Source: Xanthomonas sp. DAR 34887 (GTDB taxonomy: Bacteria; Pseudomonadota; Gammaproteobacteria; Xanthomonadales; Xanthomonadaceae). From it: DNA of 64,000 bases. The translations under genes and the position numbers were made by a program. The stretch is from NCBI RefSeq assembly GCF_041245805.1, contig NZ_CP162490.1, forward strand, positions 1,713,001 to 1,777,000, given 5' to 3'. Shown here one piece after another: positions 39,501 to 46,709 of the stretch; position 1 is the first letter of the stretch; every line of letters begins with the position of its first letter. The notes under the pieces are model-generated. The model was not told the origin of the DNA. It searched no databases and saw nothing but the letters and a program-made list of their open reading frames with translations.

Positions 39501-41013
39501 GGTGCAGATCACCAACGGCAAGGCCTTCACCGTGCGCTATGCCTACACCAAGGGCGGCCGCCTGAGCCGGGTGACCTACCCGGACGGCGCGGTGGTGGAC
39601 TACGTGCGAAATGCGCTGGGCCAGGCCACGGAAGTGGGCGTCACCGCAGCCGGCGGCACCCGGCAGAAGCTGCTGGGCAGTGCCACCTACTATCCGTTCG
39701 GCCCCAGCGCCGGCTGGTCCTACGGCAACGGCCGGCCGCTGCAGCGCGTGTTCGACCAGGACTACCGCCCGCAGGCGATCCAGGACAGCCGCACCGATGG
39801 CCTCAATGTGGGCTTCGCCTTCGACCCGGTCGGCAACCTCACAGCGCTGACTGCGCCGGGCAATACAGCGCCCGTGGTCAGCTTGGGCTACGACACCCTC
39901 AGCCGCCTGACCGCCTTCAAGGATGGTCCGACCGGCACGGTGATCGACGGCTACAGCTACGACGCCACCGGCAACCGGCTCAGCGCCCAGGTCAACGGCG
40001 GCACCCAGACCTACAACTACCCGACCGACAGCCACCGCCTGGCGAGCGTGGCCGGCGCCGCGCGTAGCTACGACGCGGCCGGCAACACCACGGCCATCGA
40101 CGGCACCGCCCGCGAGTTTGCCTACGACGCGACCGGACGCCTGAGCCAAGCCAAGCGCAGCGGCACGCTGGCGATGGAGTATCGCTACAACGACCGCGGC
40201 GAGCAGGTGCGCCGCTTCCTGGGCACGACCAACACCTACACGCTCTACGACGAAGCCGGTCGCTGGCTGGGCGACTACGACAGCAACGGCAAGGCGCTCC
40301 AGCAGGCCATTTGGCTCGACGGCCTACCGGTGGGCGTGCTGGCCGGCACCGCCTTGAACTACGTGCAGCCGGACCACCTCGGCGCACCGCGGACAGTCAT
40401 CGACCCGGTGCGCGACGTGGCGATCTGGAAGTGGGACATCAAGGGCGAGGCCTTCGGCAACTCGCCGCCGGACCAGGATGCGGATCGTGATGGCGCGGCG
40501 TTCGTGTTCGGGATGCGCTTCCCAGGCCAGCGCTACGACGGTGCGACGGGACTCAATCAGAACTACTTCCGGGACTACGACACGAGCACGGGCCGCTATG
40601 GGCAAAGTGATCTCATTGGATTAAATGGTGGTATTAGCACTTATGCTTATGCTTTGGGTAATCCACTATACCTTCTTGATTTGGATGGGCTTGCGCCTGC
40701 CGTATTGCCGAGATTTACTCCTGTATTGCCTAGAATTCTGCCCCGGACCGTTCCCGTGCCTGTCGATCCGGTAATGCCTGTTCCTTCGCAATCTTTGCCT
40801 TTTAGTGAATCTAATCCGCGGCTGCCACGAACCGATTCCTGCAAGACAACTGAAATGGATATGTGCAGGGCGCGTTGTCCAGCAAGAGTGGATGGATGTT
40901 ATGTTTCTATAAAATGGAAAACCCATGGAATTCGTGGCGGTAGTCCGATCCGATCAGAGGAGCGAACTGTGAATTGCAATTGCGCAGATGAGGAATATTA
41001 TGTGTGCAAATAA
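36598..41013 (+). CDS. Secreted Rhs/YD-repeat protein with variable C-terminal tip
   Basis: A 1471-residue Rhs protein. A Sec signal peptide (MLKRLTAVIALSVLALLPAR) is followed by an N-terminal Cys-containing part, a DUF6531-type segment (GDPVNASTGNLYRQETDF), then many YD repeats (about 380-1250). The Rhs core closes with LNQNYFRDYDTSTGRYGQSD and NPLYLLDLDGLAP (about residue 1361). The last 105 residues are a distinct Pro-rich then Cys-rich tip, the usual place for a toxin, of no family I know. The tip DNA is AT-rich while the YD part is host-like in GC, marking mosaic origin. The ATG with AAGGA upstream was chosen so that the signal is intact. Confidence 0.92.
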   Translation: MLKRLTAVIALSVLALLPARVFGQTGDYGAPYTVQSIHGVGSFATVGEAVGFVTKKINDLCNGTCTNPPQISVRYGTGDVVAVIYLNGSSDTYVHATLSRAGGVPQKNLGGCHTRCTAGLGADKDGTGPRGSRENASLANGENPGSPFEGDPVNASTGNLYRQETDFRSASNLVFRRFYNSSSVVASSNLGPQWRHIYDRRLEVQRSDMADSQQIINAFRPDGGVIRFVLADGVWKGDQDVAEKLVELPAGAGYALQLSANHQTESYDASGLIKEVSDQAGQGILVFAYSDSNTPASIAPKAGLLIAVTDQFGRTLNFSYDSAARLVSVVQPDGGSLGYVYNAAGYLTSVTYPDGKALSYVYNEGAYTGNNNLPGVLTGIIDEKGVRYETIKYQGNTTRRVASTAFAGNVDLTSFEYDSIIRNGGYNAKVTGPLGSSVTLSFTNTGFGTLRSFGASVPCGDQCNQPWKSLTYDANGYPASVTDFKGTVTKTTYTADGLLTQQIDASGTTQQRTTNTTWNASLRVPLTRTVLDAAGATAAKAAWAYNARGQQTARCEVDPAVSAAMSYSCGSAANAPTGVRQWLTSYCDTVDGTQCPQIGLVLSQDGPRTDVADTITYRYYLTADESGCANVGGACHRAGDLYQVVDALGRATTYVAYDRNGRPTRTQDANGLIRDLTYTPRGWAASSTLRANADGTPSDQDQATLVAYDAVGNVSKVTDPDGTFVLYGYDDAHRLTDVTDGAGNTIHYTLDASGNRAKEDTKDASGTLKHTLSRIYNKLGQLATQATAEADPTDFSYDLNGNVQLVTDALKRKTQTDYDPLDRVKQTLQDVGGIAAQTQFDYDALDRTTKVTDPKGLATSYQYNGLGELLKLTSPDTGVTSYTYNSAGNLATQTDARGTKTSYIYDALGRLAKATYADKALIATYTYDASQTVCAAGETFALGRLSKLQDGSGLTQYCYDRFGRVVHKVQITNGKAFTVRYAYTKGGRLSRVTYPDGAVVDYVRNALGQATEVGVTAAGGTRQKLLGSATYYPFGPSAGWSYGNGRPLQRVFDQDYRPQAIQDSRTDGLNVGFAFDPVGNLTALTAPGNTAPVVSLGYDTLSRLTAFKDGPTGTVIDGYSYDATGNRLSAQVNGGTQTYNYPTDSHRLASVAGAARSYDAAGNTTAIDGTAREFAYDATGRLSQAKRSGTLAMEYRYNDRGEQVRRFLGTTNTYTLYDEAGRWLGDYDSNGKALQQAIWLDGLPVGVLAGTALNYVQPDHLGAPRTVIDPVRDVAIWKWDIKGEAFGNSPPDQDADRDGAAFVFGMRFPGQRYDGATGLNQNYFRDYDTSTGRYGQSDLIGLNGGISTYAYALGNPLYLLDLDGLAPAVLPRFTPVLPRILPRTVPVPVDPVMPVPSQSLPFSESNPRLPRTDSCKTTEMDMCRARCPARVDGCYVSIKWKTHGIRGGSPIRSEERTVNCNCADEEYYVCK

Positions 41014-41308
41014 AATTAATATGAAAACAGGTGGGATATATTACCGGGTGACTTATCTGGATCCTTTAATGAGGTATCCAGTAATAAAGGCGTTTTTATG
41101 CTTGGGAGTTAATTTATCAGATGATGATATGGACGGGGACGTTTGGTATTTTCAAGACGTATCCGACTATTATGAATATGGGTCAGCCTTGGAGGCAACC
41201 GAAGAGGGGACTCCCGTTGTATGTCTTCCAGCTGATGCCTTGTATGACGACATGCTAGATATAGATCGTCTCCATGCGGCACTTTCAGCGGTGAATGGAA
41301 GGATGTGA
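41000..41308 (+). CDS. Candidate immunity protein for the Rhs tip
   Basis: A 102-residue acidic protein beginning inside the end of the Rhs gene. The ATG at 41000 is favoured because GAGGA (40990-40994) lies at the right distance; ATGs at 40988 and 41021 are alternatives. It has no recognisable domain. Overlap with the Rhs gene, small size, acidity and low GC fit a cognate immunity protein, which is inference from position. Confidence 0.6.
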   Translation: MCANKINMKTGGIYYRVTYLDPLMRYPVIKAFLCLGVNLSDDDMDGDVWYFQDVSDYYEYGSALEATEEGTPVVCLPADALYDDMLDIDRLHAALSAVNGRM

Positions 41309-41382
41309 CCGGGCTCGTGATGCAGCGACCAGTGGGTGGTGATTCCCCATGTTCGAAGGCTGACTAATTCGCGGATTGCGCC

Positions 41383-41697
41383 ATGTTGAATGTGGGTGCA
41401 AAAATGAACGCTACTTTTTTGGCCGTTTATTTTTTATCTTTGGCCGTTTCTTTAGGTTGGTTTTTCATGGCTTGGCGGAAAGGGCGCGCAATCGCTCCTT
41501 CGGTGATTCTGGCCATGGACATGATTTTTGGTGTTGTTCTGGTGAGGTTGGCTGCTCGAGGTGTTCCAGGTTTGTGCTCGTCTGAGCAGTGCGTGTCAAG
41601 AGTTGTGCGAGTTTTTGATTTTTCCAGTTACATGATGATGGCTTTTGTGGCTATCGCTGTTGCTTTGCTTTTTTTCGCTGTAAAGAAAAGAGGTTGA
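41383..41697 (+). CDS. Small membrane protein, unknown
   Basis: A 104-residue protein with three likely membrane segments (about residues 9-30, 40-58 and 80-100). An inner ATG at 41404 is also possible. It follows the Rhs/immunity pair by 74 bases and has low GC, so it could belong to it. Confidence 0.6.
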   Translation: MLNVGAKMNATFLAVYFLSLAVSLGWFFMAWRKGRAIAPSVILAMDMIFGVVLVRLAARGVPGLCSSEQCVSRVVRVFDFSSYMMMAFVAIAVALLFFAVKKRG

Positions 41698-42063
41698 TTC
41701 GCTGGCAGACGTGATGCTGGCGTGCGGGGTTTTCTGACACTGCAATGGGGGTCTGGCTGATCAACCTCCGATGTCAACGATGGCAACCTGTCTCCGTCGT
41801 CCAGGCCACTTCACCCACCATGGTTGGGGGACGGAGGCCAGAACCTCCACTCAAGCGCCGACGACCAGAGGCCTCGCATGCGAGGCCTTTGGCTTTTGCG
41901 CCTAGGGCCTCCTAACCAGGCAGGGGCGGGCATGGGAAGGCCATCGGCCGGAAGACTCTGTCTATCCTCGTAGACGTTTTGGGTAGTCCTCGAACTGGCG
42001 CTTGCGTGCCCATCTGGCCAGCAGTAGCGTTTTCGCAACGCTTTCCTCGTCAAGGAACGAACG
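41698..42063. other. Non-coding gap with a palindrome
   Basis: No gene seen. It holds the terminator-like palindrome at 41869-41896 and, at its end, the leader and ribosome site (AAGGA, 42053-42057) of the next gene. Confidence 0.5.
41869..41896 (+). terminator. Palindromic terminator candidate
   Basis: AGGCCTCGCATGCGAGGCCT is a perfect 20-bp palindrome followed by TTGGCTTTT. It is a plausible transcript end for the Rhs region. Confidence 0.6.
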
Positions 42064-42408
42064 ATGAAAACCCTTTCCGGAGCATTGCTCGGATTGGCCG
42101 TGCTGACTGCTGGCCTCTCTCCGGTAGCCAAGGCGACGGACCAAGTGATGAACCAAGGCGACGTCATAGAGGGCATGGGGGAGCGGGTGCCCCCAGGCAA
42201 GCAGAACGTCAGTCTCTCCCCGCTGTTCAAGGTCTACACCTTCGAAAAGTCAGGGCTGAAATTCGTTCAAATCAATTCTTTGCGGGACGAAGTCATCACG
42301 GTGATCGTCGTGACCCCGGGCGCCGAGTCCCGCCTGCCGATCGGCTCTGCGGCGGGCCAACCACTGCTCTTGGTCAACGACGAAGCGGTGGGCTTGCAGG
42401 CGGGGTAA
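42064..42408 (+). CDS. Small periplasmic protein, unknown
   Basis: A 114-residue protein with a clear signal peptide (MKTLSGALLGLAVLTAGLSP then VAKA). The mature part is about 90 residues with a beta-rich look (FKVYTFEKSGLKFVQINSL). No family is recognised. A ribosome site AAGGA is well placed. Confidence 0.7.
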   Translation: MKTLSGALLGLAVLTAGLSPVAKATDQVMNQGDVIEGMGERVPPGKQNVSLSPLFKVYTFEKSGLKFVQINSLRDEVITVIVVTPGAESRLPIGSAAGQPLLLVNDEAVGLQAG

Positions 42409-42607
42409 GGCAGCAGGTCCCGTACCCTCTGCCTCGGGTTAGGGAGGGCGTTATCGAGGCTGGAAGATATTTGGAGCCTAGACGAAGCTGCCAGCTAATC
42501 ATGCGTGCACGATCCATCGCGCATACTGCCACTTGAGGAGATCCAACCAATGACTCCTGATCCCTGGTGAACTTAGGGCTATTGTGGATAGTCGCGATTA
42601 AGGAGGA

Positions 42608-43405
42608 ATGCTAATTTGTCAAGATTCAATCGGCAGCCGAGGACCTATGCATACTTGGGAAGTACACGTTGACGCAGGTAGCGACTACATCGATTTCGCG
42701 AGTAATTTTCATAGCCGTCATCTGGCGTTTGGATCGGAACATGATGAGCATACGGGGCATGTCTTCACGGCCTATAGCCATCACATCGATCACCTCGACG
42801 ATCCGGTAGCTATCTCCAATAGGGTCTACTCGCTTGAGCTGTTGGTGAATGGTGCTCGGCGAATGAGTATCGGCGGGATTGAGCGCACGATGCGCATCAA
42901 GTTCTCGGGATACCAATCCCTTACAGGTACGGCGGGTCGGTACGAGGTGGCGGCGATTGACGAGACCCCCTTTGATTCCTCGATGCCTCCGCCTGTTCCT
43001 CATTGCGTAAAGGTTGGTCGCTTTACGCCGGAGCACTATATTGATGTGGCGGCTTCTGACAACCCCGTCAGAATGTTACTTTTTCTGGCCGGCCTCATCT
43101 ATCGCGCGACACCTCAAGAGGTAATACTTACTTGGAGCACGCTCTACAAAATGTTCGACAGCTACAGGTGGATGGCAAAGCAAATAGGGGAGAGCCTATC
43201 AGATTTCGAAGACACTGTCGGTGAGGTAAATCGATTCACCGCGGCATGTAACAACGCGAGCATTCTAGGTCTGGAGGCTCGCCATGGATTAAGCACGAAC
43301 GTGCCTCCGTCCAACCCGATGACAGATCTTGATGAGGCTATAGAATTGAACTTGCGTATAGCGCGAAAGATCTGCGAGCGTTACATAAATCATTTATATT
43401 CGTGA
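42608..43405 (+). CDS. Unknown cytoplasmic protein
   Basis: A 265-residue protein; a start at 42647 (MHTWEVHV) is equally possible. It has a beta-rich first half and a helical second half (ILTWSTLYKMFDSYRWMAKQ onward). The second half resembles the helical domains of HEPN-type proteins only loosely, and no R-x4-6-H motif is present. GC is lower than the host. No neighbour indicates a function. Confidence 0.65.
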   Translation: MLICQDSIGSRGPMHTWEVHVDAGSDYIDFASNFHSRHLAFGSEHDEHTGHVFTAYSHHIDHLDDPVAISNRVYSLELLVNGARRMSIGGIERTMRIKFSGYQSLTGTAGRYEVAAIDETPFDSSMPPPVPHCVKVGRFTPEHYIDVAASDNPVRMLLFLAGLIYRATPQEVILTWSTLYKMFDSYRWMAKQIGESLSDFEDTVGEVNRFTAACNNASILGLEARHGLSTNVPPSNPMTDLDEAIELNLRIARKICERYINHLYS

Positions 43406-43490
43406 TTTATCAAATAGTGTCTAAGCTTATCTATTTAGTTGAGAGGTAATGTATTTTACTGGATTATGGGTGTTTATCGGCGGTAGGGTA

Positions 43491-43521
43491 GGTTCGCTTC
43501 GACCCGAAGCGGACCTGCCGG
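43491..43521. repeat. Dispersed 'CCGAAGCGGAC' repeat, copy 1
   Basis: Contains TTCGACCCGAAGCGGACCTG in a gap. Related copies are at 46058-46086, 46122-46150, 50110-50137 and 52051-52078, each just outside a cargo gene. Confidence 0.55.
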
Positions 43522-43672
43522 CACCACCACGATAACCGCCCTGACTGGCCCTTAGCGACCAACGCCTGGCCTTCACCGGCGGCATCAGGCGCAAGAGTGA
43601 GCAGTTGCTGGCGCAGGCGCAGCGGGAGTTATAATATTGATCCCCCGTGAACACGCCTAAGCTTGACCACCG

Positions 43673-44578
43673 ATGATTCCCATTGCCTCCACCGAAGAAG
43701 ACATCGACCGACGGGTCCACCAGTTCTGCGCCCCTCTATTTGGCAATGGAATATTCCTGGAAGGCGGGCACGACACTTCGGTAACGAACGCCACTACGAC
43801 GTTCGTGAAGTTCGAGTCGCGCTTCTATGCCGTGACTTGCCACCATGTCCTAGCGGCGTTCTTCAGCGCCAGTGTGAGTAGTAACCGACGCATCGTGCCG
43901 ACGCTTCACTCTGGCAACGCTGTCTACCATTTCGGCAACTACACGTCACAAGGCACCTATCGATGGTCCTTTCGCAGTTGCCGGGATTTCCCCCGCTCAG
44001 CAGATGTCGGCAACGCTGACGCACTCGCTGCACTGGATAGAGTGAACGCGGAACGACCGGACATCGCAATCGCGGACCTCACCGAGATCTGGCCATCGTT
44101 CCGCAGTCACCGCAACGCCGAGGCGATCGACCTCGACACTTGGACCGAACCAGACTGGGCGACGGCGCAATCGACGTGGCTGGCATTCGGCTTTCCCGAT
44201 ACACACAAGTACCGGGCCGAAGACAAGCTGGCGGCGCCGATGCCAAGGGTATCGGTGAACCTAGCGACCGATTTTCCCACGCCAGAAAAGCCCACCTACA
44301 TCCTGTGCTCTACGCTGACCGCCGACCACGGCTGGGGATTCAGTGGCATGAGCGGCGGCCCCGTTTTGGTTGCGCACGCCACCGACGACAGGTTCGCTTT
44401 CGTAGGCATCACCTTCGAGGGAGCACCGAGCACAAAGGAACTGCATGACAACGCCCAAGCGTTCGTCGGAAAGAACGACATCGTGCTTAAGGGCTACCAC
44501 CTCACGCCGCAACAATTCAGTTTGTGGCTGTCGCAACTGAAATACGGAGTGGAGTTGGCTGCACTGCCGATGCCATAG
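43673..44578 (+). CDS. Trypsin-like serine protease
   Basis: A 301-residue protein with a trypsin-fold triad in order: His57 or His58 in VTCHHVL, Asp130 in RPDIAIADL, and Ser227 in GMSGGPVL. There is no signal peptide, so it is cytoplasmic. Cytoplasmic trypsin-like proteases occur in bacterial defence loci, often with an activating partner. No partner domain is fused here. It is convergent with the next gene. Confidence 0.82.
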   Translation: MIPIASTEEDIDRRVHQFCAPLFGNGIFLEGGHDTSVTNATTTFVKFESRFYAVTCHHVLAAFFSASVSSNRRIVPTLHSGNAVYHFGNYTSQGTYRWSFRSCRDFPRSADVGNADALAALDRVNAERPDIAIADLTEIWPSFRSHRNAEAIDLDTWTEPDWATAQSTWLAFGFPDTHKYRAEDKLAAPMPRVSVNLATDFPTPEKPTYILCSTLTADHGWGFSGMSGGPVLVAHATDDRFAFVGITFEGAPSTKELHDNAQAFVGKNDIVLKGYHLTPQQFSLWLSQLKYGVELAALPMP

Positions 44579-44639
44579 GGCTCCTGACCGATTGGGGGCG
44601 CGCTAGGAATTTCCGAGTAGGCAGTCCTGCTGTGAGCCT

Positions 44640-45938
44640 CTAGGGTACCTCGATTCCGCCGAGCCAGTTGACGTTCTCGCGCGTGACGATCGGCGCGGCG
44701 TGTTCGGGCGCGAGCTGGTCGAACACGTGGACAGCGGCCAGGCGCAGGCTGCGCAGGTATTCGCGACAGCGGTTCTCGTCGACCGCAGTGAACACGGTCG
44801 AGGTCAGAGCCACCGGATCGACTTCCTCGCCGCGCTCCTTGGCGTGCATGAACGAGTTGCGCAGCTCGCGCACGCGATCCAGCGCGTCGTAGGTTGGCTG
44901 CCCAGCCGCGAGCGGCGCGAACGTGCGGCTCGCGGCCTTCGCGAGCGCCGCGCCGGCGTCATTGATCTTCTGCAGTGGCTGGCGCCTGTCGCGGTGGTCG
45001 GGGTGCGCGCCGGTTTGCAGGAACGAGAGACGGTTGCCGATGGCCTCGGCGCAGGCCGCCACTGCAACCACACAGTAGACACCGTGGACGAACGCGGCCT
45101 CGGTACCCTTCTTCGCTACCGCAACCTTGAGCGCGTCGAACTCGCGCAACGCCTTCTCGTAGTGCAGCAGCGCGAACGACAGTTCAATTCGCGGCTGCCC
45201 GCTGGCGTCGTGGGTCAGGCGACCGTAGCGGGTCAGCGTCGGCGCCACGTAGTCGAACGGCTTTTCCAGCGGCGCGCGCTCACGGTGGTGCGCCGTGGCC
45301 GCGGCGAGGATCTTCCTGTTCTCCGCGAACATCGCATCGAGCAGCGCGGCAAGCCGAACGATGTCGCGTGGCTGGTCGCGCGTCCCGTTGATGTACTTGA
45401 GATGGAAAGTCAGTGCCATCTCCGCCAGCGGGTCGAAGTCGACGAGTGCGCACCGCGGCCGGCTATGTCCGTCGGCAATCACCAACTCGGCAAACTTCCG
45501 CTGGTAGCTGCCGTTTCCGTCGATGTATATATAGTGCGTATGAAGCGCCGCAAACGGATGTGTGCCGATGGCGAACATGTCGTTAAAGTTCATGACCCAA
45601 TTTGCTCGCGGATTGGCCATGCCCTCGACGACCACCTGCGCGTCGGGGGACATCCCAGCGTCGATGCCGCCGCTCATCATCCATGAGATCAACCGGCTGC
45701 CGCCTTCTTCGGGGCGGATGTTCTGCATCAGGCGACCGCCCGCGAACACCGCAAACTCACCGATGTCCTGACAGTGGGCATCGACCCTTTCGGTGTCGAC
45801 AGCCAAGTATGGATAGGCCTCGATCGGCACCCATACGTCGCGATGCCGTTGCAGCACATGCTTGACCGTCAACGGCACAATCCTCGGCAGTACTTCGCCG
45901 TTGACGCCCTCATATCGCTGCTTCACTCCTAGCCCCAT
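44640..45938 (-). CDS. Protein with C-terminal HEPN-type motif, unknown
   Basis: A 432-residue protein of no known family. The N-terminal half is alpha/beta (QVVVEGMANPRANWVMNFND, ELVIADGHSRPRCALVDFD). The helical C-terminal half contains RELRNSFMHAKE, an R-x4-H motif (Arg360, His365) in the LRNxxxH form used by HEPN ribonucleases and by non-catalytic HEPN folds. Size and island position suggest a defence gene, but the role is inferred. Confidence 0.65.
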   Translation of the reverse strand: MGLGVKQRYEGVNGEVLPRIVPLTVKHVLQRHRDVWVPIEAYPYLAVDTERVDAHCQDIGEFAVFAGGRLMQNIRPEEGGSRLISWMMSGGIDAGMSPDAQVVVEGMANPRANWVMNFNDMFAIGTHPFAALHTHYIYIDGNGSYQRKFAELVIADGHSRPRCALVDFDPLAEMALTFHLKYINGTRDQPRDIVRLAALLDAMFAENRKILAAATAHHRERAPLEKPFDYVAPTLTRYGRLTHDASGQPRIELSFALLHYEKALREFDALKVAVAKKGTEAAFVHGVYCVVAVAACAEAIGNRLSFLQTGAHPDHRDRRQPLQKINDAGAALAKAASRTFAPLAAGQPTYDALDRVRELRNSFMHAKERGEEVDPVALTSTVFTAVDENRCREYLRSLRLAAVHVFDQLAPEHAAPIVTRENVNWLGGIEVP

Positions 45939-46121
45939 CGTCGGCCTCAGATCGGATAAGCGTAGAGGTTTTCGAGTCGCGCGGAATCGCCCAGTGCGCG
46001 CTGGTCTTGGAGCGCTGACATTGGACTCGTGAAGTCCGTTCTTGACTCCGAAAGACTGGCCGCTTTTCGCCGGCAGTGGACATCGGAAAGCAGGGGATTA
46101 GAGCGATTTACCTAGGGTGGG

Positions 46122-46150
46122 GCAGCTTTCGACCCGAAGCGGACATCGGC
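46122..46150. repeat. Dispersed 'CCGAAGCGGACATCGG' repeat, copies 2-3 region
   Basis: GCAGCTTTCGACCCGAAGCG then GACATCGGC. A diverged sister copy lies 60 bases to the left (CGCTTTTCGCCGGCAGTGGA then CATCGG). The pair is in tandem with GGGATTAG between them, the same spacing word seen at 50137-50160 and 52078-52100. Confidence 0.55.
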
Positions 46151-46229
46151 CCTAGCAGGACGTCTGTGTGGCGGTCGGACCGCTGCGCCGCTGTGGCAGA
46201 GGTGCCGGCACCCAGCGGCGCCCTTGGTT

Positions 46230-46400
46230 GTCGTACTCCGGTTCGCTAGCGTCGATAATACATAATAGCTGCTAGTAACCACGACATCCTGCCAGCGGTA
46301 GCGCAGCAACAATTCCGCGCCGCAGGTATGGGTGATGCTATCGACGTTGACCAACTGCATGCGTTGGCTGCCATCGGCAGCGGGTGTCCAGCTTCCAGTC
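46230..46400 (-). pseudogene. Fragment of a TonB-dependent receptor
   Basis: On the minus strand the frame reads ADGSQRMQLVNVDSITHTCG then AELLLRYRWQDVVVTSSYYV, which looks like barrel strands near the C-terminus of a TonB receptor. No plug, TonB box or terminal phenylalanine is present. It appears to be a remnant left by rearrangement. Recognition is by pattern and needs a search. Confidence 0.45.
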
Positions 46401-46450
46401 GCACTGGCGTCGCAGTTATGTCTGAGACGTCATGGTGCGTCTAGCGCGAT

Positions 46451-46467
46451 GGGGGGGGGGGGGGGGG
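46451..46467 (+). repeat. Homopolymer of 17 G
   Basis: An uninterrupted run of G, 243 bases upstream of the next gene's ATG. It could be a slippage-prone phase-variation tract or an assembly/sequencing artefact. Confidence 0.7.
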
Positions 46468-46709
46468 CGGTTCTAGGTATCTGGCAGACGGCGGTCCGTC
46501 CTCCGTTTGCTGCTGCGCCCGTCGGTCGCTTGGGCATATTCCTTGACAGGACAGTACGGCGTATAGTCATCCCTGGCTGCCGTCGCCTGCCGCACGCACC
46601 CCTCGGGGCAAGACGAAGACGGAAAACACCGCAGACCAACCCAGAAACCATTGTTTCCATGGGCGGCCCGCAATGCGTGCGCCGGACGCATCGCCCAGGA
46701 GAACAAACA

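Larger units (their letters stand above)
45939..46709. other. Gene-poor region with repeats, a receptor fragment and a poly-G tract
   Basis: It holds two copies of the CCGAAGCGGAC-type repeat (46058-46086 and 46122-46150), a decayed TonB-receptor fragment on the minus strand, and a run of 17 Gs at 46451-46467. No intact gene is visible before 46710. Confidence 0.6.

Noticed and set aside
36598..41013. The Rhs protein as a type VI secretion effector
   Set aside because: It has a Sec signal peptide and no PAAR or VgrG partner nearby, so export by Sec and another route is more likely.
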